DNA of 64,000 nt from Wolbachia endosymbiont (group B) of Parapoynx stratiotata (GCF_947250635.1 NZ_OX366335.1:248001-312000); one strand, 5' to 3'. Counted from the stretch's first letter, positions 18,689 through 29,239 are shown. A program made the numbers and translations. Notes: a model not told the origin generated them from the letters alone.

Positions 18689-19666
18689 GTGGTAATATCA
18701 GTTTTAGGTGCTGGCGCATGGGGTACAGCAATTGCGATTTCATTAAGTGGTAAGAAAAATGTAATTTTGTGGACTCGCAATAAGGCCATATTTGAATCAA
18801 TTAAAGAGAAAAGAGAAAGTGACAAGCTACCTGATTGTCCAATTTCTGATAATGTATCAGTAAAATTAGCTATTGAAGATGCAGTGAATGCTTCAGTAAT
18901 AATTCTAGCTGTTCCCACTCAGTCTCTAAGGGAGATATGTCATCAATTGAATGATTGTAACCTAAAAAAAAATGTAGCAATAATTTTGGCTTGTAAGGGA
19001 ATAGAAAAATCTACATTAAAATTACCTAGTGAAGTAGTCAATGAAGTTTTACCTAATAATCCTCTTGCTGTTTTTTCTGGTCCTAGCTTTGCTATAGAAG
19101 TTGCAAGAAAATTACCATATTCGATGGTTCTTGCATGTCAAAATGAAGTATTAGGTTTAAAATTAGTATCAGAGCTACAGCAAGAAAATATTAAATTGTA
19201 CCTTAGTAGCGATGTTATAGGAATACAGGTTTGTGCAGCGTTAAAGAATGTTTTTGCTATAGCATGTGGGGTTGTTCTAGGTAGGTTTGGGTTTAATGCT
19301 CATGCAGCATTAATTACGAAAAGTATGAGTGAAATTAAGGCTTTATACTCAGCAAAAGTTGGTGACGGCAATGTAGATATAAATACACTACTTGGACCAG
19401 CATGCTTAGGCGATTTGGTTATGACATGCACATCATTAAATTCAAGAAATCTATCTTTTGGATCTAAAGTAGCTAATAGTAATGGTTCTAGTGCTCAGCA
19501 GATTTTATCAGAAGGTAAGTCGGTAATTGAAGGTTTTAACACTGCTAAGTCTGCATTTGATTTAGCAGAAAAGCTAAAGATAAAAATGCCCATATGTGAA
19601 GCGATCTATAGATTGCTATATGAAAATACTTCTATAGAAGATACTATTTCTGTTCTTGTAAATTAG
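18689..19666 (+). CDS. gpsA: Glycerol-3-phosphate dehydrogenase [NAD(P)+]
   Basis: GpsA reduces dihydroxyacetone phosphate to sn-glycerol 3-phosphate for phospholipid synthesis. It has the N-terminal dinucleotide-binding motif VLGAGAWGTA, ACKGIE and FSGPSFAIEVA. It also has the catalytic Lys region AALKNVFAIACG and the substrate-binding GPACLGDLVMTCTS...SRN. The start is GTG. The length (325 residues) is normal. It leads a rightward cluster with pgpA, both in phospholipid head-group supply. Confidence 0.94.
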   Translation: MVISVLGAGAWGTAIAISLSGKKNVILWTRNKAIFESIKEKRESDKLPDCPISDNVSVKLAIEDAVNASVIILAVPTQSLREICHQLNDCNLKKNVAIILACKGIEKSTLKLPSEVVNEVLPNNPLAVFSGPSFAIEVARKLPYSMVLACQNEVLGLKLVSELQQENIKLYLSSDVIGIQVCAALKNVFAIACGVVLGRFGFNAHAALITKSMSEIKALYSAKVGDGNVDINTLLGPACLGDLVMTCTSLNSRNLSFGSKVANSNGSSAQQILSEGKSVIEGFNTAKSAFDLAEKLKIKMPICEAIYRLLYENTSIEDTISVLVN

Positions 19667-19685
19667 TTTTATATTTCGGTATATT

Positions 19686-20168
19686 GTGAAGTTTTTATAT
19701 AAATTAATATCAACATGGTGGCTATCTGGCACGGTAAAACACATGCCAGGTACTATAGGCAGCTTGGCTGCTTACCCAATTGTTCCTATATTACTCAATG
19801 ACAGAATTTTAGGTACAGCAATTATTTTTTTTTTATTCTTAGTTGGATTATGGTCTACAGGCAATTATATACAACATTACAAAGCTCCGCATGATCCAAA
19901 AGAGGTAGTAATTGATGAAGTAGTTGGTCAATTGCTGACAGTACTTCTAGTTTCAATATTATTAGAACAAGAAATGAATAGCTCTGTATTGTTGGTGTGC
20001 TTTTTCTCCTTTAGGTTTTTTGATATAATAAAAGTGTGGCCTATAAATTTGATTGATAAAAATACAAAAGGTCCTTTAGGTATTATGCTAGATGATGTTG
20101 TAGCTGCAATTTTAGCCTTTGTTTTTATAGGAGCCTTTTATTGTTTATTGTTGGTTTATGCAGAATAA
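19686..20168 (+). CDS. pgpA: Phosphatidylglycerophosphatase A
   Basis: PgpA dephosphorylates phosphatidylglycerol phosphate to phosphatidylglycerol at the inner membrane. Family motifs are GTIGSLAAYP, the acidic VVIDEVVGQ and RFFDIIKVWP...KGPLGIMLDDVVAA. There are about four membrane segments. The start is GTG. It overlaps the following acetyltransferase gene by 11 bp and follows gpsA by 19 bp, which forms a small lipid-synthesis operon. Confidence 0.92.
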   Translation: MKFLYKLISTWWLSGTVKHMPGTIGSLAAYPIVPILLNDRILGTAIIFFLFLVGLWSTGNYIQHYKAPHDPKEVVIDEVVGQLLTVLLVSILLEQEMNSSVLLVCFFSFRFFDIIKVWPINLIDKNTKGPLGIMLDDVVAAILAFVFIGAFYCLLLVYAE

Positions 20169-20949
20169 AAAAATTTGTTATTCAAGCTTAATTATTCAGA
20201 ACCTAAAGGATTATATACTTTATGCAACGAATTTGTCCAAGTGGGAAATACATGACGAATTTGATAATGTTATATTTACAGTAAATGGTACCAGAGAATC
20301 GTTATTTAATTTTGTGTTTTGTGAAGATCAATGTACTGAGCTTTCCATATGCAGAACTCTAGATTATCTCAAAGCACGAAATATAGAAGCAACATGGATA
20401 ATAAGTCCACGTATAAAAATAGGGGGTATTTTAGAAAAATGCGAAATAAAACACGTTAGCACACCAAAAAAAGTTTTACTCAATATAAAAGATTATTTTT
20501 TGCCTGATGATGCTGTTCCAAATTTGAAGTTCAATGTTGTAAATAGTAGTGAGCTCTTAGAGCAATTAGATTTACACACTTCTAAAATTTTTTATCATAG
20601 AATTAGTATTGTTAGCACATTTTTTCGCCAATTATCGAATTATGATGATAAGAGCTCAAGGTTAAGATTTTTTCTTGTAATGCTAAATAACGAAATTGTT
20701 GGAACATGCGGTCTTTATATTCAAGACAGCATAGCTGGTTTTTATAGCGATGGAGTTTTACCAATTTACAGGGGTCGTGGAATAGGAACTCAAATGGTTC
20801 TAGAAAGAATAAAGATAGCTAGGCAATTTGAGTGCAAATACATAGTAGCACATTGCATGAAACCTTCTGTAAACCTTTATAAGAGATTAGGCTTTAGGGT
20901 ATTGGGCAATCTTCACTTATATACCTCTTCAGTACAATCTCTTTGCTGA
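20158..20949 (+). CDS. GNAT-family N-acetyltransferase
   Basis: The C-terminal half (about residues 165-260) is a GNAT fold with the acetyl-CoA-binding motif YRGRGIGTQMV and the trailing NLYKRLGFRV signature. The N-terminal half (about 1-130) is not recognised. The substrate is unknown. It overlaps pgpA by 11 bp, so translation is probably coupled. Confidence 0.82.
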   Translation: MQNKKICYSSLIIQNLKDYILYATNLSKWEIHDEFDNVIFTVNGTRESLFNFVFCEDQCTELSICRTLDYLKARNIEATWIISPRIKIGGILEKCEIKHVSTPKKVLLNIKDYFLPDDAVPNLKFNVVNSSELLEQLDLHTSKIFYHRISIVSTFFRQLSNYDDKSSRLRFFLVMLNNEIVGTCGLYIQDSIAGFYSDGVLPIYRGRGIGTQMVLERIKIARQFECKYIVAHCMKPSVNLYKRLGFRVLGNLHLYTSSVQSLC

Positions 20950-20984
20950 GAGGTTACAAATTTTTATATTTGTTTTAGAATACT

Positions 20985-22121
20985 ATGTTTTTTTTGTATG
21001 AAATAGTTTTACTACTAATTCTAGTATTCTTCTTTTTCTCATATTCTAAATTAAAAATTAGTAATAAAATTAAGGACTTACAACATCAAAATGTTATCAT
21101 AAATAATTTAATAGATACTGTGAATGATGGATTTTATATTTGGGACGCAAAAAAACGTATAGAAAAATTTTCTCCCAATTTACTAATTTTGCTTAATACT
21201 GTTTTTTATTCATTTAATGAGTTTGTAAATTTTTTTGAGCAATCAGAAAGCTTAATTAAAAGTTTTGCTGAGGCAAAGGAAATAAATAAATCTTTTACTC
21301 TAGATTTAAAGTCAAAAGACAGTGAGGTTTATTGCACATGTTATGGTAAAAGCATAATAGATTATTCTAATAATGTGATTGGTGTGTTGTTATGGATAAG
21401 GAATATCTCCGATTATAAGATAAAAGCTAATGAACTTGAGTTAGAAAATAGTAAGCTTATGCGAGAATTGGAGAGCTATAAAAAAATTTTTGACTCTTTA
21501 CCATTTCCAATACTGAAGCACAATAAGAATAAAAAAGTAAGGTTTTATAACTTATTTTATGATAAATATATAGGCAGCTCTAAAAAATTTACTGTTGCGA
21601 GTGGCTCCTATAACGTAAAACCAGGAGAGTGTGTAATAACTTACAAGAACGAACCTAAGGTTTTTAATTTTGTTGAAGTTCCAGTGCAAAATTCTAATAG
21701 CATAGTAATGTATGGAAAAGATATTAGTGATGAAAAAAAATTACATACTGAGCTAAGCAATTGTTTAGCTGCACAAGAAAGTTTGCTTGAGAAGCTATCG
21801 ATTGCTGTAGCGATATATAGTAAGAATCAAAAGCTAAAATTTTATAATAATGCTTTTATAAAAACTTTTCAGTTTGATCCAAAATTTTTGGAGTCTTATC
21901 CAACTTATCACGAGATTATGCTTCACCTATTTGAATCTAAAAAGCTTTTAGGAAAAAAGGATTTTCAAACTATTAATAATCAAAGACATGAGTTGTTCAA
22001 AAGATTACTGGAATCATATGGTGAAACAATACATTTCATGAATGGAAGAACGTTTAGAGTATTAACAATACCCTATGCTTCAGAGGGTCTACTATTTTCT
22101 TACGAAGAGTGCCAGAAATAA
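20985..22121 (+). CDS. Membrane-anchored PAS-domain protein without kinase domain
   Basis: One N-terminal membrane segment (about residues 3-20) is followed by a coiled-coil linker and two or three PAS-like modules (about 40-140, 160-250 and 265-375). An example is NNLIDTVNDGFYIWDAKKRIEKFSPNLL. PAS domains sense ligands or redox state and usually feed a histidine kinase. No H-box, N-box or G-box follows and the protein ends at FSYEECQK. It may be a degraded sensor kinase, or a sensor that signals through a partner such as a separate kinase. Confidence 0.72.
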   Translation: MFFLYEIVLLLILVFFFFSYSKLKISNKIKDLQHQNVIINNLIDTVNDGFYIWDAKKRIEKFSPNLLILLNTVFYSFNEFVNFFEQSESLIKSFAEAKEINKSFTLDLKSKDSEVYCTCYGKSIIDYSNNVIGVLLWIRNISDYKIKANELELENSKLMRELESYKKIFDSLPFPILKHNKNKKVRFYNLFYDKYIGSSKKFTVASGSYNVKPGECVITYKNEPKVFNFVEVPVQNSNSIVMYGKDISDEKKLHTELSNCLAAQESLLEKLSIAVAIYSKNQKLKFYNNAFIKTFQFDPKFLESYPTYHEIMLHLFESKKLLGKKDFQTINNQRHELFKRLLESYGETIHFMNGRTFRVLTIPYASEGLLFSYEECQK

Positions 22122-22124
22122 CAC

Positions 22125-22913
22125 TCAAATTCCTTCTCTCTCTACCATAAGCTGTTTTACTTTCGCTATCGCTTTTGCTGGGTTAAGCCCTTTCGGGCAG
22201 GTTTTTGTACAATTCATTATTGTATGACAACGATACAACTTAAATGGGTCGTTTAAAGAAGCAAGTCTTTCTTCTTTCTTATTATCACGACTGTCAGCAA
22301 TCCATCTATAAGCTTGCAGTAATATCGCTGGCCCTAAAAATTTATCACCATTCCACCAATAGCTTGGGCAACCAGTCGAACAGCAAGCACATAGTATACA
22401 ATCAGACAGACCATCCAATTTTTTTCTATCTTCAGGAGATTGAAAGTATTCTTTATTTTGTAAGGCAGATTTATCTGTTTGTAACCAAGGTTTAATCGAT
22501 TTGTATTGCTCATAAAATTGGCTTAGATCTGGAACTAGATCCTTTACTATATACATATGAGGTAGTGGATATATTTTTACTTCACCTTTTATATCATGTA
22601 TAGATTTAGTGCATGCAAGAGTGTTGGTACCATCAATATTCATTGCACAAGATCCGCATATTCCTTCTCTACAAGAGCGTCTAAAAGTTAAGGTTGAATC
22701 TATTTCATCCTTTATTTTTATTAATACATCAAGTACCATAGGGCCACAATTATCCATATCGATAAAAAATGTGTCTATTCTTGGATTTTTATCATCATCA
22801 GCAGACCAACGATAAATTTGAAATCTTCTAATATTTTTTGCTCCAGTAGGAGTAGGATAAATCTTGCCCTTTTTATTAACTTTAGAATTTTTTGGTAAAG
22901 AAAACTGAACCAT
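22125..22913 (-). CDS. sdhB: Succinate dehydrogenase iron-sulfur subunit
   Basis: SdhB carries the three Fe-S clusters that pass electrons from SdhA to quinone in complex II. The [2Fe-2S] ligands lie in [21 protein letters not shown]. The [4Fe-4S] and [3Fe-4S] ligands lie in [16 protein letters not shown] and [17 protein letters not shown]. The length (262 residues) is normal. No sdhA, C or D is adjacent, which fits the scattered sdh genes of this family. Confidence 0.94.
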   Translation of the reverse strand: MVQFSLPKNSKVNKKGKIYPTPTGAKNIRRFQIYRWSADDDKNPRIDTFFIDMDNCGPMVLDVLIKIKDEIDSTLTFRRSCREGICGSCAMNIDGTNTLACTKSIHDIKGEVKIYPLPHMYIVKDLVPDLSQFYEQYKSIKPWLQTDKSALQNKEYFQSPEDRKKLDGLSDCILCACCSTGCPSYWWNGDKFLGPAILLQAYRWIADSRDNKKEERLASLNDPFKLYRCHTIMNCTKTCPKGLNPAKAIAKVKQLMVEREGI

Positions 22914-22967
22914 ATTGCTTACCTTTTACAGCTAAAACCCCTTTTTTGTAAATAACATATTTTGGTA

Positions 22968-23426
22968 TTATCTACCATACTTTTCCTTTTCAAATTCAAG
23001 CAAAGCTAAAATCTTGCTCTCTAAACTTTTCATTATAATTTCTTCATCTTCTTTTTGATGATCATAGCCAAGTAAATGCAGCAATCCATGAACTAACATG
23101 TGTGCAGTGTGAGTGAGGATAGATATACAGTACTCATGAGACTCTCTTTCTATTGTATCTACTGCAATTGCTATGTCTCCTAGATCACATTCACTAGATA
23201 ACTGTTCGCATGGAAATGATAGTACATTAGTTGGCTTATCTATTTCTCTAAACTTAAGATTAAGTTGATGTAGCAAGTTATCATCAGCGAGAGCTATTGA
23301 TATATTTGGTTTATAATGATCTATTTTTAATTCTTTTAGAGAAGCATTAATAATATTTAATACAAAACTCTGTGGGTCCTTCGTAATACTATGCCACCTC
23401 TTATCAAGAATATTTACTTCTAACAT
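22968..23426 (-). CDS. ybeY: Endoribonuclease/rRNA maturation factor YbeY
   Basis: YbeY is a zinc-dependent ribonuclease involved in 16S rRNA 3'-end maturation and ribosome quality control. The metal-binding motif [11 protein letters not shown] is present near residue 110, and upstream is the family NVLSFP segment. The length (152 residues) is normal. It follows in the same orientation as sdhB and is preceded by a repeat-rich gap. Confidence 0.92.
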   Translation of the reverse strand: MLEVNILDKRWHSITKDPQSFVLNIINASLKELKIDHYKPNISIALADDNLLHQLNLKFREIDKPTNVLSFPCEQLSSECDLGDIAIAVDTIERESHEYCISILTHTAHMLVHGLLHLLGYDHQKEDEEIIMKSLESKILALLEFEKEKYGR

Positions 23427-23756
23427 GAATAAAGCACCAGAAAGGACATTATCCCATCACTTGACATTGGAACCCAAAAAAGAAGAATTATAGACCATCG
23501 TATCATACACATAACTATACGAATATTGTACACTAGAAGTATGTCATCCCAGTCTGGGATCCAGGAATTCTGATTAGACATTAGGTGAGTGAATATAAAA
23601 GCTATATTAAAACACAACATTTTTAATGTGGTTGCATTACAGCTGGATTCCAGTGTCAAGCACTGCTTTGTGTTTGATGAAAAATCGGCTACTTCGAAAC
23701 AAACACTCATACAGCTGTATGTTGTGTGCTGAGGTAATATTGTTTGGCAACAGGTA
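23427..23756. repeat. Repeat-bearing intergenic gap
   Basis: This 330-bp gap contains ATCCCAGTCTGGGATCCAG near 23544 and GCTGGATTCCAGTGTCAAG near 23640. These are the palindromic CCAGTGTC/GGGATCCAG-type repeats common between Wolbachia genes. The open frames that cross it have no coding character. A terminator or small RNA cannot be excluded. Confidence 0.5.
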
Positions 23757-24155
23757 TTACACATCACTCATCCTTATTATTTCATTCCACTCAGTCTCTA
23801 AAACTGGAGAAACTGATAAACGTGATTGTTTTAATATAACCATATTTTTCAAAAGTGGGTTTTGTTTTATACTGTTTAACGTCACTTGGTTACTTAAAGG
23901 TTTCAAAAATTTTACATTCACTAGTCCAAATTTGGAATTATAAACATGATAATACTCCTTTAATACTTCAACTATTCCAAGTATAACTCTCTCTTTACCT
24001 GTATGATAAAAAAATGCAAGATCGCCTAATTTCATAGCTCTCATGTAATTTTGAGCTTGATAATTGCATACACCATTCCACTGCGTCACCTGCTCCTTTC
24101 CCATTTTTTGCCACGAGTATTCGCTTGGCTCTGACTTGAGTAGCCAAAATTGCAT
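23757..24155 (-). CDS. EVE-domain (PUA-like fold) protein
   Basis: The 132-residue protein is a single EVE domain, with the typical start FWLLKSEPSEYSW, then WNGVCNYQAQNYMRAMKLGDLAFFYHTG. EVE domains bind modified nucleobases in DNA or RNA; the ligand here is unknown. Its ATG overlaps the TAA of ftsZ (TAATG), so it is probably translated by coupling with ftsZ. Confidence 0.85.
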   Translation of the reverse strand: MQFWLLKSEPSEYSWQKMGKEQVTQWNGVCNYQAQNYMRAMKLGDLAFFYHTGKERVILGIVEVLKEYYHVYNSKFGLVNVKFLKPLSNQVTLNSIKQNPLLKNMVILKQSRLSVSPVLETEWNEIIRMSDV

Positions 24156-25339
24156 TATTTTTTTCTTCTTAAATAAGCTGGTATATCATAAACATTGCTA
24201 CCCCACTTAACTCTTTCGTTTGTTTGCTCAGTTGAAGCATATTCTTTTGTTTCTAATATTGGAATTTGATTATAAGGCCATTTAAAATTTTTTTCCTCTG
24301 CTGGGATCTTGTTTTGATTAACAGATGAATTGTCGTTACAGCTATCAATGCCAGTTGCAAGAACAGAAACTCTAACTCTTCCCTCCATCGCCTGATCAAA
24401 AGTGGCACCAAATATTATATTTGCATTTTCATCCACTTCTTCACGTACTCTATTTGCTGCAGAATCAACCTCAAATAGAGTCATATCTCCACCACCAGTA
24501 ATATTAATCAATATTCCTTGTGCACCTTTCATTGATACATTATCAAGTAATGGATTAGATATCGCAGCCTCTGCAGCACTAATTGCCCTATCTTCTCCTT
24601 CTGCCTCTCCAGTACCAATCATTGCTTTACCCATCTCACTCATTACTGTTTCTATATCAGCAAAATCAAGATTAATCAGTCCTGGCATGATCATCAAATC
24701 AGTTACTCCTCTTATGCCAATATGTAGAACATTATCGGCGAGTTGAAATGCGTCAGCAAATGTAGTTTTCTCGTTAGCAATTCTAAATAAATTTTGATTG
24801 GGAATGACAATAAGTGTATCTACGTATTTTTGCAACTCTTCAAGTCCAAGCTCTGCAATGCGCATACGTCGCACACCTTCAAAACCGAACGGCTTAGTTA
24901 CAACTCCAACAGTCAGTATCTTTTTTTCTTTTGCTCCTTTATCTTTAACTACCGCTCTTGCTTCTCTTGCTGCTTTTGCAATTACCGGTGCAGCACCTGT
25001 TCCAGTACCACCACCCATACCTGCTGTGATAAAGAGCATATGGCTATCTTTTATATGCTCCATAATCTCATCAATTGATTCTTCTGCTGCACCTTTACCA
25101 ACATCAGGTAAAGCACCAGCACCAAGACCCTTAGTTAAGTTGATACCAAGTTGAATTTTTTTATCACACAATGACTTCTCTAACGCTTGAGCATCGGTAT
25201 TTGCTACGACAAAATTTACCCCTTGCAAATTGGATTGGATCATGTTGTTTACAGCATTTCCGCCAGCACCACCCACTCCCACAACGGTAATCCTTGGGTG
25301 TAATACAGGTAGCTCTGGTAAACTAAGGTCGATTGACAT
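24155..25339 (-). CDS. ftsZ: Cell division protein FtsZ
   Basis: FtsZ is the tubulin-like GTPase that forms the division ring. The GTP-binding signature [13 protein letters not shown] (about residue 108) and the synergy-loop region around DFADIETVM are visible. The conserved C-terminal peptide [10 protein letters not shown], which binds membrane anchors, is also present. The linker is short, so the total of 394 residues is compact as usual in Wolbachia. It shares an overlap with the EVE gene downstream. Confidence 0.97.
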   Translation of the reverse strand: MSIDLSLPELPVLHPRITVVGVGGAGGNAVNNMIQSNLQGVNFVVANTDAQALEKSLCDKKIQLGINLTKGLGAGALPDVGKGAAEESIDEIMEHIKDSHMLFITAGMGGGTGTGAAPVIAKAAREARAVVKDKGAKEKKILTVGVVTKPFGFEGVRRMRIAELGLEELQKYVDTLIVIPNQNLFRIANEKTTFADAFQLADNVLHIGIRGVTDLMIMPGLINLDFADIETVMSEMGKAMIGTGEAEGEDRAISAAEAAISNPLLDNVSMKGAQGILINITGGGDMTLFEVDSAANRVREEVDENANIIFGATFDQAMEGRVRVSVLATGIDSCNDNSSVNQNKIPAEEKNFKWPYNQIPILETKEYASTEQTNERVKWGSNVYDIPAYLRRKK

Positions 25340-25573
25340 TTAAATTTTACTCAAATATTAGTGAATTCACTTGATAACAAGTTACTGCTTTTTTAACAAT
25401 ATGCAAACATTTTTCATTTTGACATACGCAAACAGTAAACAAGATTTACTTATTCTTAACATTGTTAATCAGTAGGTATAATAATTGCAGGCTTTCAAAC
25501 AGTACTACTTAGAATGCAAAAAAAAATTGTGAAAAAGGGATAGAAGCCTATCCCTTTGCTTTGTCAAAGTTAC

Positions 25574-26134
25574 TTAGAGAATGCTTTTTGCTCCCCCAAC
25601 TGCTGAGACAACAGTCTCAAAGAATTTTGTACGGACAGTTTCATCACCACTAAATTCTAGCTTATCACCATTAGCTTTAGGCTTATTATCACCTTCTTTT
25701 ACACAAGCATTAAGTACACCTTGCTTTACTTCCTCAATTTGACTTGCCTTATTATTGTTTTTATATGCAAGCACAGGTGCAGTTATTAAAGCTGCTACTG
25801 CAGCAAGAACTACTAAACTAGCAACAAGTGGATGAGCAACTGCAAATGCAGACATTGCAGTAATCGCAGGACTAACGAGTGTTGCAGCTTTTGTTCCAAC
25901 TGTACCAACAAAAGTTGCATAAGCTGGACTTAAGAAATAAGCAGCCGTAAGCGCCACCACTGAAAGTGTAACAAGAGCAATTGCACCTGTTCTCCCTTTA
26001 TTATTCATAGCATATTGACCAGCTCCACTAGCAGCACCTAGAATTCCCCAGTATGCTTCAGCTTCTTTGTATCCTTGTGTAATAGCATAAGGAAGGCCAT
26101 TCCCATTCTGATATTTATATTGTGTCCATTTCAT
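25574..26134 (-). CDS. Hypothetical Ala-rich membrane protein
   Basis: This 186-residue protein has two or three hydrophobic segments between about residues 45 and 125 (for example VTLSVVALTAAYFLSPAYA and VASLVVLAAVAALITAPVLAY). A polar C-terminal domain of about 60 residues follows. I do not recognise the family. It lies between ftsZ and the comM fragment, on the same strand as both. Confidence 0.65.
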   Translation of the reverse strand: MKWTQYKYQNGNGLPYAITQGYKEAEAYWGILGAASGAGQYAMNNKGRTGAIALVTLSVVALTAAYFLSPAYATFVGTVGTKAATLVSPAITAMSAFAVAHPLVASLVVLAAVAALITAPVLAYKNNNKASQIEEVKQGVLNACVKEGDNKPKANGDKLEFSGDETVRTKFFETVVSAVGGAKSIL

Positions 26135-26211
26135 AACTCTACTCCTAAAATATTAAAATTTCACTAATGGTAGTATATGGCAAAAAAAAGCTGCCCGTCA
26201 AGTAAATTAAT

Positions 26212-27660
26212 TTATTTATACATTCTTATTCTGTAATTCAGCGCTTCTGAGATGTGTGCTCTTTTTATTTCCTCACTTTTCGCAAGATCTGCAATGGTTC
26301 TTGCGACTCTTAATACACGTGTATAGCCTCGATTGGAAATGTAATTTTCTTTCAGTACGTATTTTAGCAATTCTAACCCTTCCTGATCTGGTTCAGTGAA
26401 TTTATTTAATGCTTCACCACTGACTTCTGCATTGCAACGAATATTAAATTTACTATAACGCTCAGTTTGAATTTTTCTCGCTGCTATCACCCTTCCTCTT
26501 ATAACCTCGGTACTTTCTCCCTCCACAGAGATTTCAGGAGAAAGTATGCTAACGTTTGGCATTTCAATGCATATGTCTATTCTATCAAGCAATGGTCCTG
26601 ATATTTTGTTTTTGTAATCTGTGCCGCATTTTGGAGCTTTGTTGCACGATCTACTTGCATCACCTAAGTAACCGCACCTGCAGGGATTCATTGCAGCTAT
26701 AAGTTGAAAATTAGCTGGATAAGTAATGTGAGCATTTGCACGTGCAATAGTAACTTTTCTATCTTCAAGTGGTTGACGTAGAGAATCAAGCACAAGCCTT
26801 GGAAATTCAGGTAGCTCATCAAGAAATAACACACCATTGTGAGCCATGGTGATTTCCCCAGGCTTTGCATTTTTCCCTCCTCCTATCATCGCTGACATCG
26901 AGCATGAGTGATGAGGTTCACGAAAGGGACGAGTTACTTTAAATGTTTCGTTACCGGCTTTTGTTATGCTAGAGATAATATTAACATCAATCATCTCCTG
27001 CTCAGTCAAATCAGGTAATAGCCCTATAAATCGCTTAGCAAGCATTGATTTTCCAGTACCAGGAGGTCCAACAAGGAGCATATTGTGTCCACCTGCTGCT
27101 GCAATTTCAGCTGCTCTTTTTGCAACAACTTGACCTTTAATATCCTTTATATCTGGAACTGAATTTTTTTCTTTGGGTGCAGCGCTATAGTTAAAAGTTA
27201 CCGGCTGAATTAACTGCTCACCCTTAAAATGTCTGATAATATCGGTTAATTTCTCTATAGCCAGAATAGAAACATTCTTTACCCATGAAGCTTCTACTCC
27301 ATTTCCCCTTGGGCAAATTACTCCTTTATTTGCCTGTTTTGCATTGATTGCTGTTGGAAGTACTCCTGAGATTGGTATGACTCTGCTGTCTAGTGCAAGC
27401 TCGCCCATAATTATATAAGACTGAACTTTTTCAACTGGTATCACATTCATTACAACAAGTAATCCAACAGCAATAGCTAAGTCATAATGACTACCTTCTT
27501 TAAGCAAATCCGCAGGGGAAAGATTAACCGTAATCCTTTTTGGAGGTAACAGAAGATTGATTGAATTTAACGCTGCTCTGATGCGCTCTTTAGATTCTGC
27601 AACAGTTTTATCCGGCAGTCCAACAATATTGACTGCTAGTACAACATTGCATAATTCTAT
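26212..27660 (-). pseudogene. comM: ComM-type Mg-chelatase-like AAA+ ATPase, 5' end lost at the prophage junction
   Basis: ComM-family proteins are hexameric AAA+ helicases that promote branch migration in recombination. The fragment keeps IVGLPDKTVAESKERIRAAL, Walker A GPPGTGKSMLAKR, FREPHHS, Walker B FLDELPEFP, and the zinc-like NPCRCGYLG. About the first 30 residues of the family, which precede VGLPD, are replaced by unrelated sequence (MQILIKIAIIELCNVV) that overlaps the end of the recombinase. The only start left in frame is a TTG at 27687. I infer that prophage integration split the gene, with the missing 5' piece expected at the far prophage end. Confidence 0.78.
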
Positions 27661-29239
27661 TATGGCTATTTTGATCAAAATTTGCAAGATTTTTTATGCG
27701 AAATACTATATACAAGTGATTGTGATTGATTTCAATTTGATGAATTAACATTCTAATAATATTTTGCTTAGTCTGCCAATCCACTTGATCAAGCTTTGAT
27801 TCAACACTTGAGGAAAAGTTTTTCAAGCTATCTGTAACAAGGCTCAATTCTTGTTGTAGTTTTTTTTGATCAAGCGTTCTTTCTTTCTCTTCTTCAATTT
27901 CTTTCAAATGCTGTTTCATTGTTGTGATTCTTGGTTCAAATTCTTCTTGGCTTATAAACCCTTTAGCATAGCTATCAATAAATTTTTTGATACTTAATCT
28001 TAACTTACTTTCTTGCTTTTCACGTGTTTGATTATGTAAAGGTTTTTTGTTCTCTGATAATCTACGTTGATATTCATTTGCAATCCTATCTGGCTCTTTC
28101 AAGATACTCTTGACTTCTTCCCATATAACTCCATCTAATATATCAGTGCGTATTGATTTATTATCGCAGATTTTATTGCCATTGAATTTGCTAGAGTTTG
28201 TACCAGAGCAACGATAGTAATAATATGTCGACTTTTTATGAACGTGGTTTGTACCACAATAAGTATATTGACAACGTTGACATACCATTAAACCTTGCAA
28301 TAAATATGTTTCTCTTCTTTGTCGTACTCTTGCTCTTTGCCTATTTTCAGTTAGTTGTGCCTGCACTGAATCAAATAAATGCTCATTGATTATTTTTGGT
28401 ACTGGAATATAAGTCCAATTCTCTTTATCACTATTAAAGCGACCACTTTTAAGTTTACCACAAGTTCCTTTTTTTGATTTTTTTACTTGTGGTTTTGAGC
28501 ATGTCCTAGTTTTACCATAAGCTGCTTGTCCTATATAAGCAGGATTTTTTAACATGTTCCAAATAGTGCTCCTTTTCCAATACCTTTTTCCTGTTCGTGT
28601 TATTACCGGTATCTTATTCAGTTCATGTACAACTTCTCCTATACTTGCTCTTTCTTGGCCAACCCGACTAAATATTTTACGCACTATATTTGCCTCTTCT
28701 TCATCAACCTCAAATTGAGCACTTCCTTCACCTACATGTTTTGCTATGTAGCGATAACCGTAAGGCGCCCTACCCATCACACTTATACACCCAGCTTTGG
28801 CCGCATGAAGTTTACCTCTACGGTTTCGTTCCATAATCTTTGCACGTTCATACTCTGCTATTGCTCCCTGAATCTGTAGAAATAAATGGGAATCCGGATT
28901 ATCATCAAACTTATGATTCAAAAATACTATTTCAGATCCAGCCTTTTTAAACTCTTCGAGTAAGATCATTTGATATGAAAATTTACGTGATAGCCGATCA
29001 GGTGAATGAATATATATCTTATCAATCTTACCTTCTGCTACTCTATCACGTAAATTTTCTAAGCCAGGACGTTCTAAATTTGATCCACTATAACCATTAT
29101 CGACAAACTTATGCTCATCTAATAACTCATGTCCATCACTACCAATGCGACGCTCCAATTCTACAATCTGACTCTCTATCGTATTCTCCTGTGCCTGTTG
29201 TCTTGATGAAACTCTTGCATACAAGCTTACGGTTGTCAT
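27608..29239 (-). CDS. Large serine recombinase (prophage integrase)
   Basis: It catalyses site-specific integration and excision of the WO prophage. The resolvase catalytic domain has the nucleophile Ser in LYARVSSRQQAQ and the conserved VDNGYSGSNLERPGLENLRD and SPDRLSRK segments. A recombinase domain (PYGYRYIAKH...IWNMLKNPAYIGQAAYG), a zinc ribbon (CQRCQYTYCG) and a coiled-coil C-terminal region follow. The start has a strong AAAGGAGG ribosome-binding site. The last 20 or so residues run into comM sequence, out of frame with it, so the natural end was probably shifted by integration. A prophage-type promoter lies 230 bases upstream. Confidence 0.93.
   Translation of the reverse strand: MTTVSLYARVSSRQQAQENTIESQIVELERRIGSDGHELLDEHKFVDNGYSGSNLERPGLENLRDRVAEGKIDKIYIHSPDRLSRKFSYQMILLEEFKKAGSEIVFLNHKFDDNPDSHLFLQIQGAIAEYERAKIMERNRRGKLHAAKAGCISVMGRAPYGYRYIAKHVGEGSAQFEVDEEEANIVRKIFSRVGQERASIGEVVHELNKIPVITRTGKRYWKRSTIWNMLKNPAYIGQAAYGKTRTCSKPQVKKSKKGTCGKLKSGRFNSDKENWTYIPVPKIINEHLFDSVQAQLTENRQRARVRQRRETYLLQGLMVCQRCQYTYCGTNHVHKKSTYYYYRCSGTNSSKFNGNKICDNKSIRTDILDGVIWEEVKSILKEPDRIANEYQRRLSENKKPLHNQTREKQESKLRLSIKKFIDSYAKGFISQEEFEPRITTMKQHLKEIEEEKERTLDQKKLQQELSLVTDSLKNFSSSVESKLDQVDWQTKQNIIRMLIHQIEINHNHLYIVFRIKNLANFDQNSHNRIMQCCTSSQYCWTAG
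27630..27665. other. Probable attachment-site junction (prophage end inside comM)
   Basis: Homology to ComM begins at about codon IVGLPDK (near 27635), while recombinase-like sequence (YIVFRIKNLA) ends near 27675. The crossover core should lie between or close to these points. The exact core cannot be read without the other prophage end or an empty site. Confidence 0.6.

Noticed and set aside
23420-23943. 105-115 codon frames across the ybeY-EVE gap
   Set aside because: They overlap known repeats and the EVE gene and show no coding signature.
27702-27737. A CTTGTATATAG sequence on the minus strand just before comM, similar to the phage promoter
   Set aside because: No TTGGAC or TTGAAC lies at the 15-base spacing and the stretch is coding for the recombinase (LYIVFRIK), so the match is chance.
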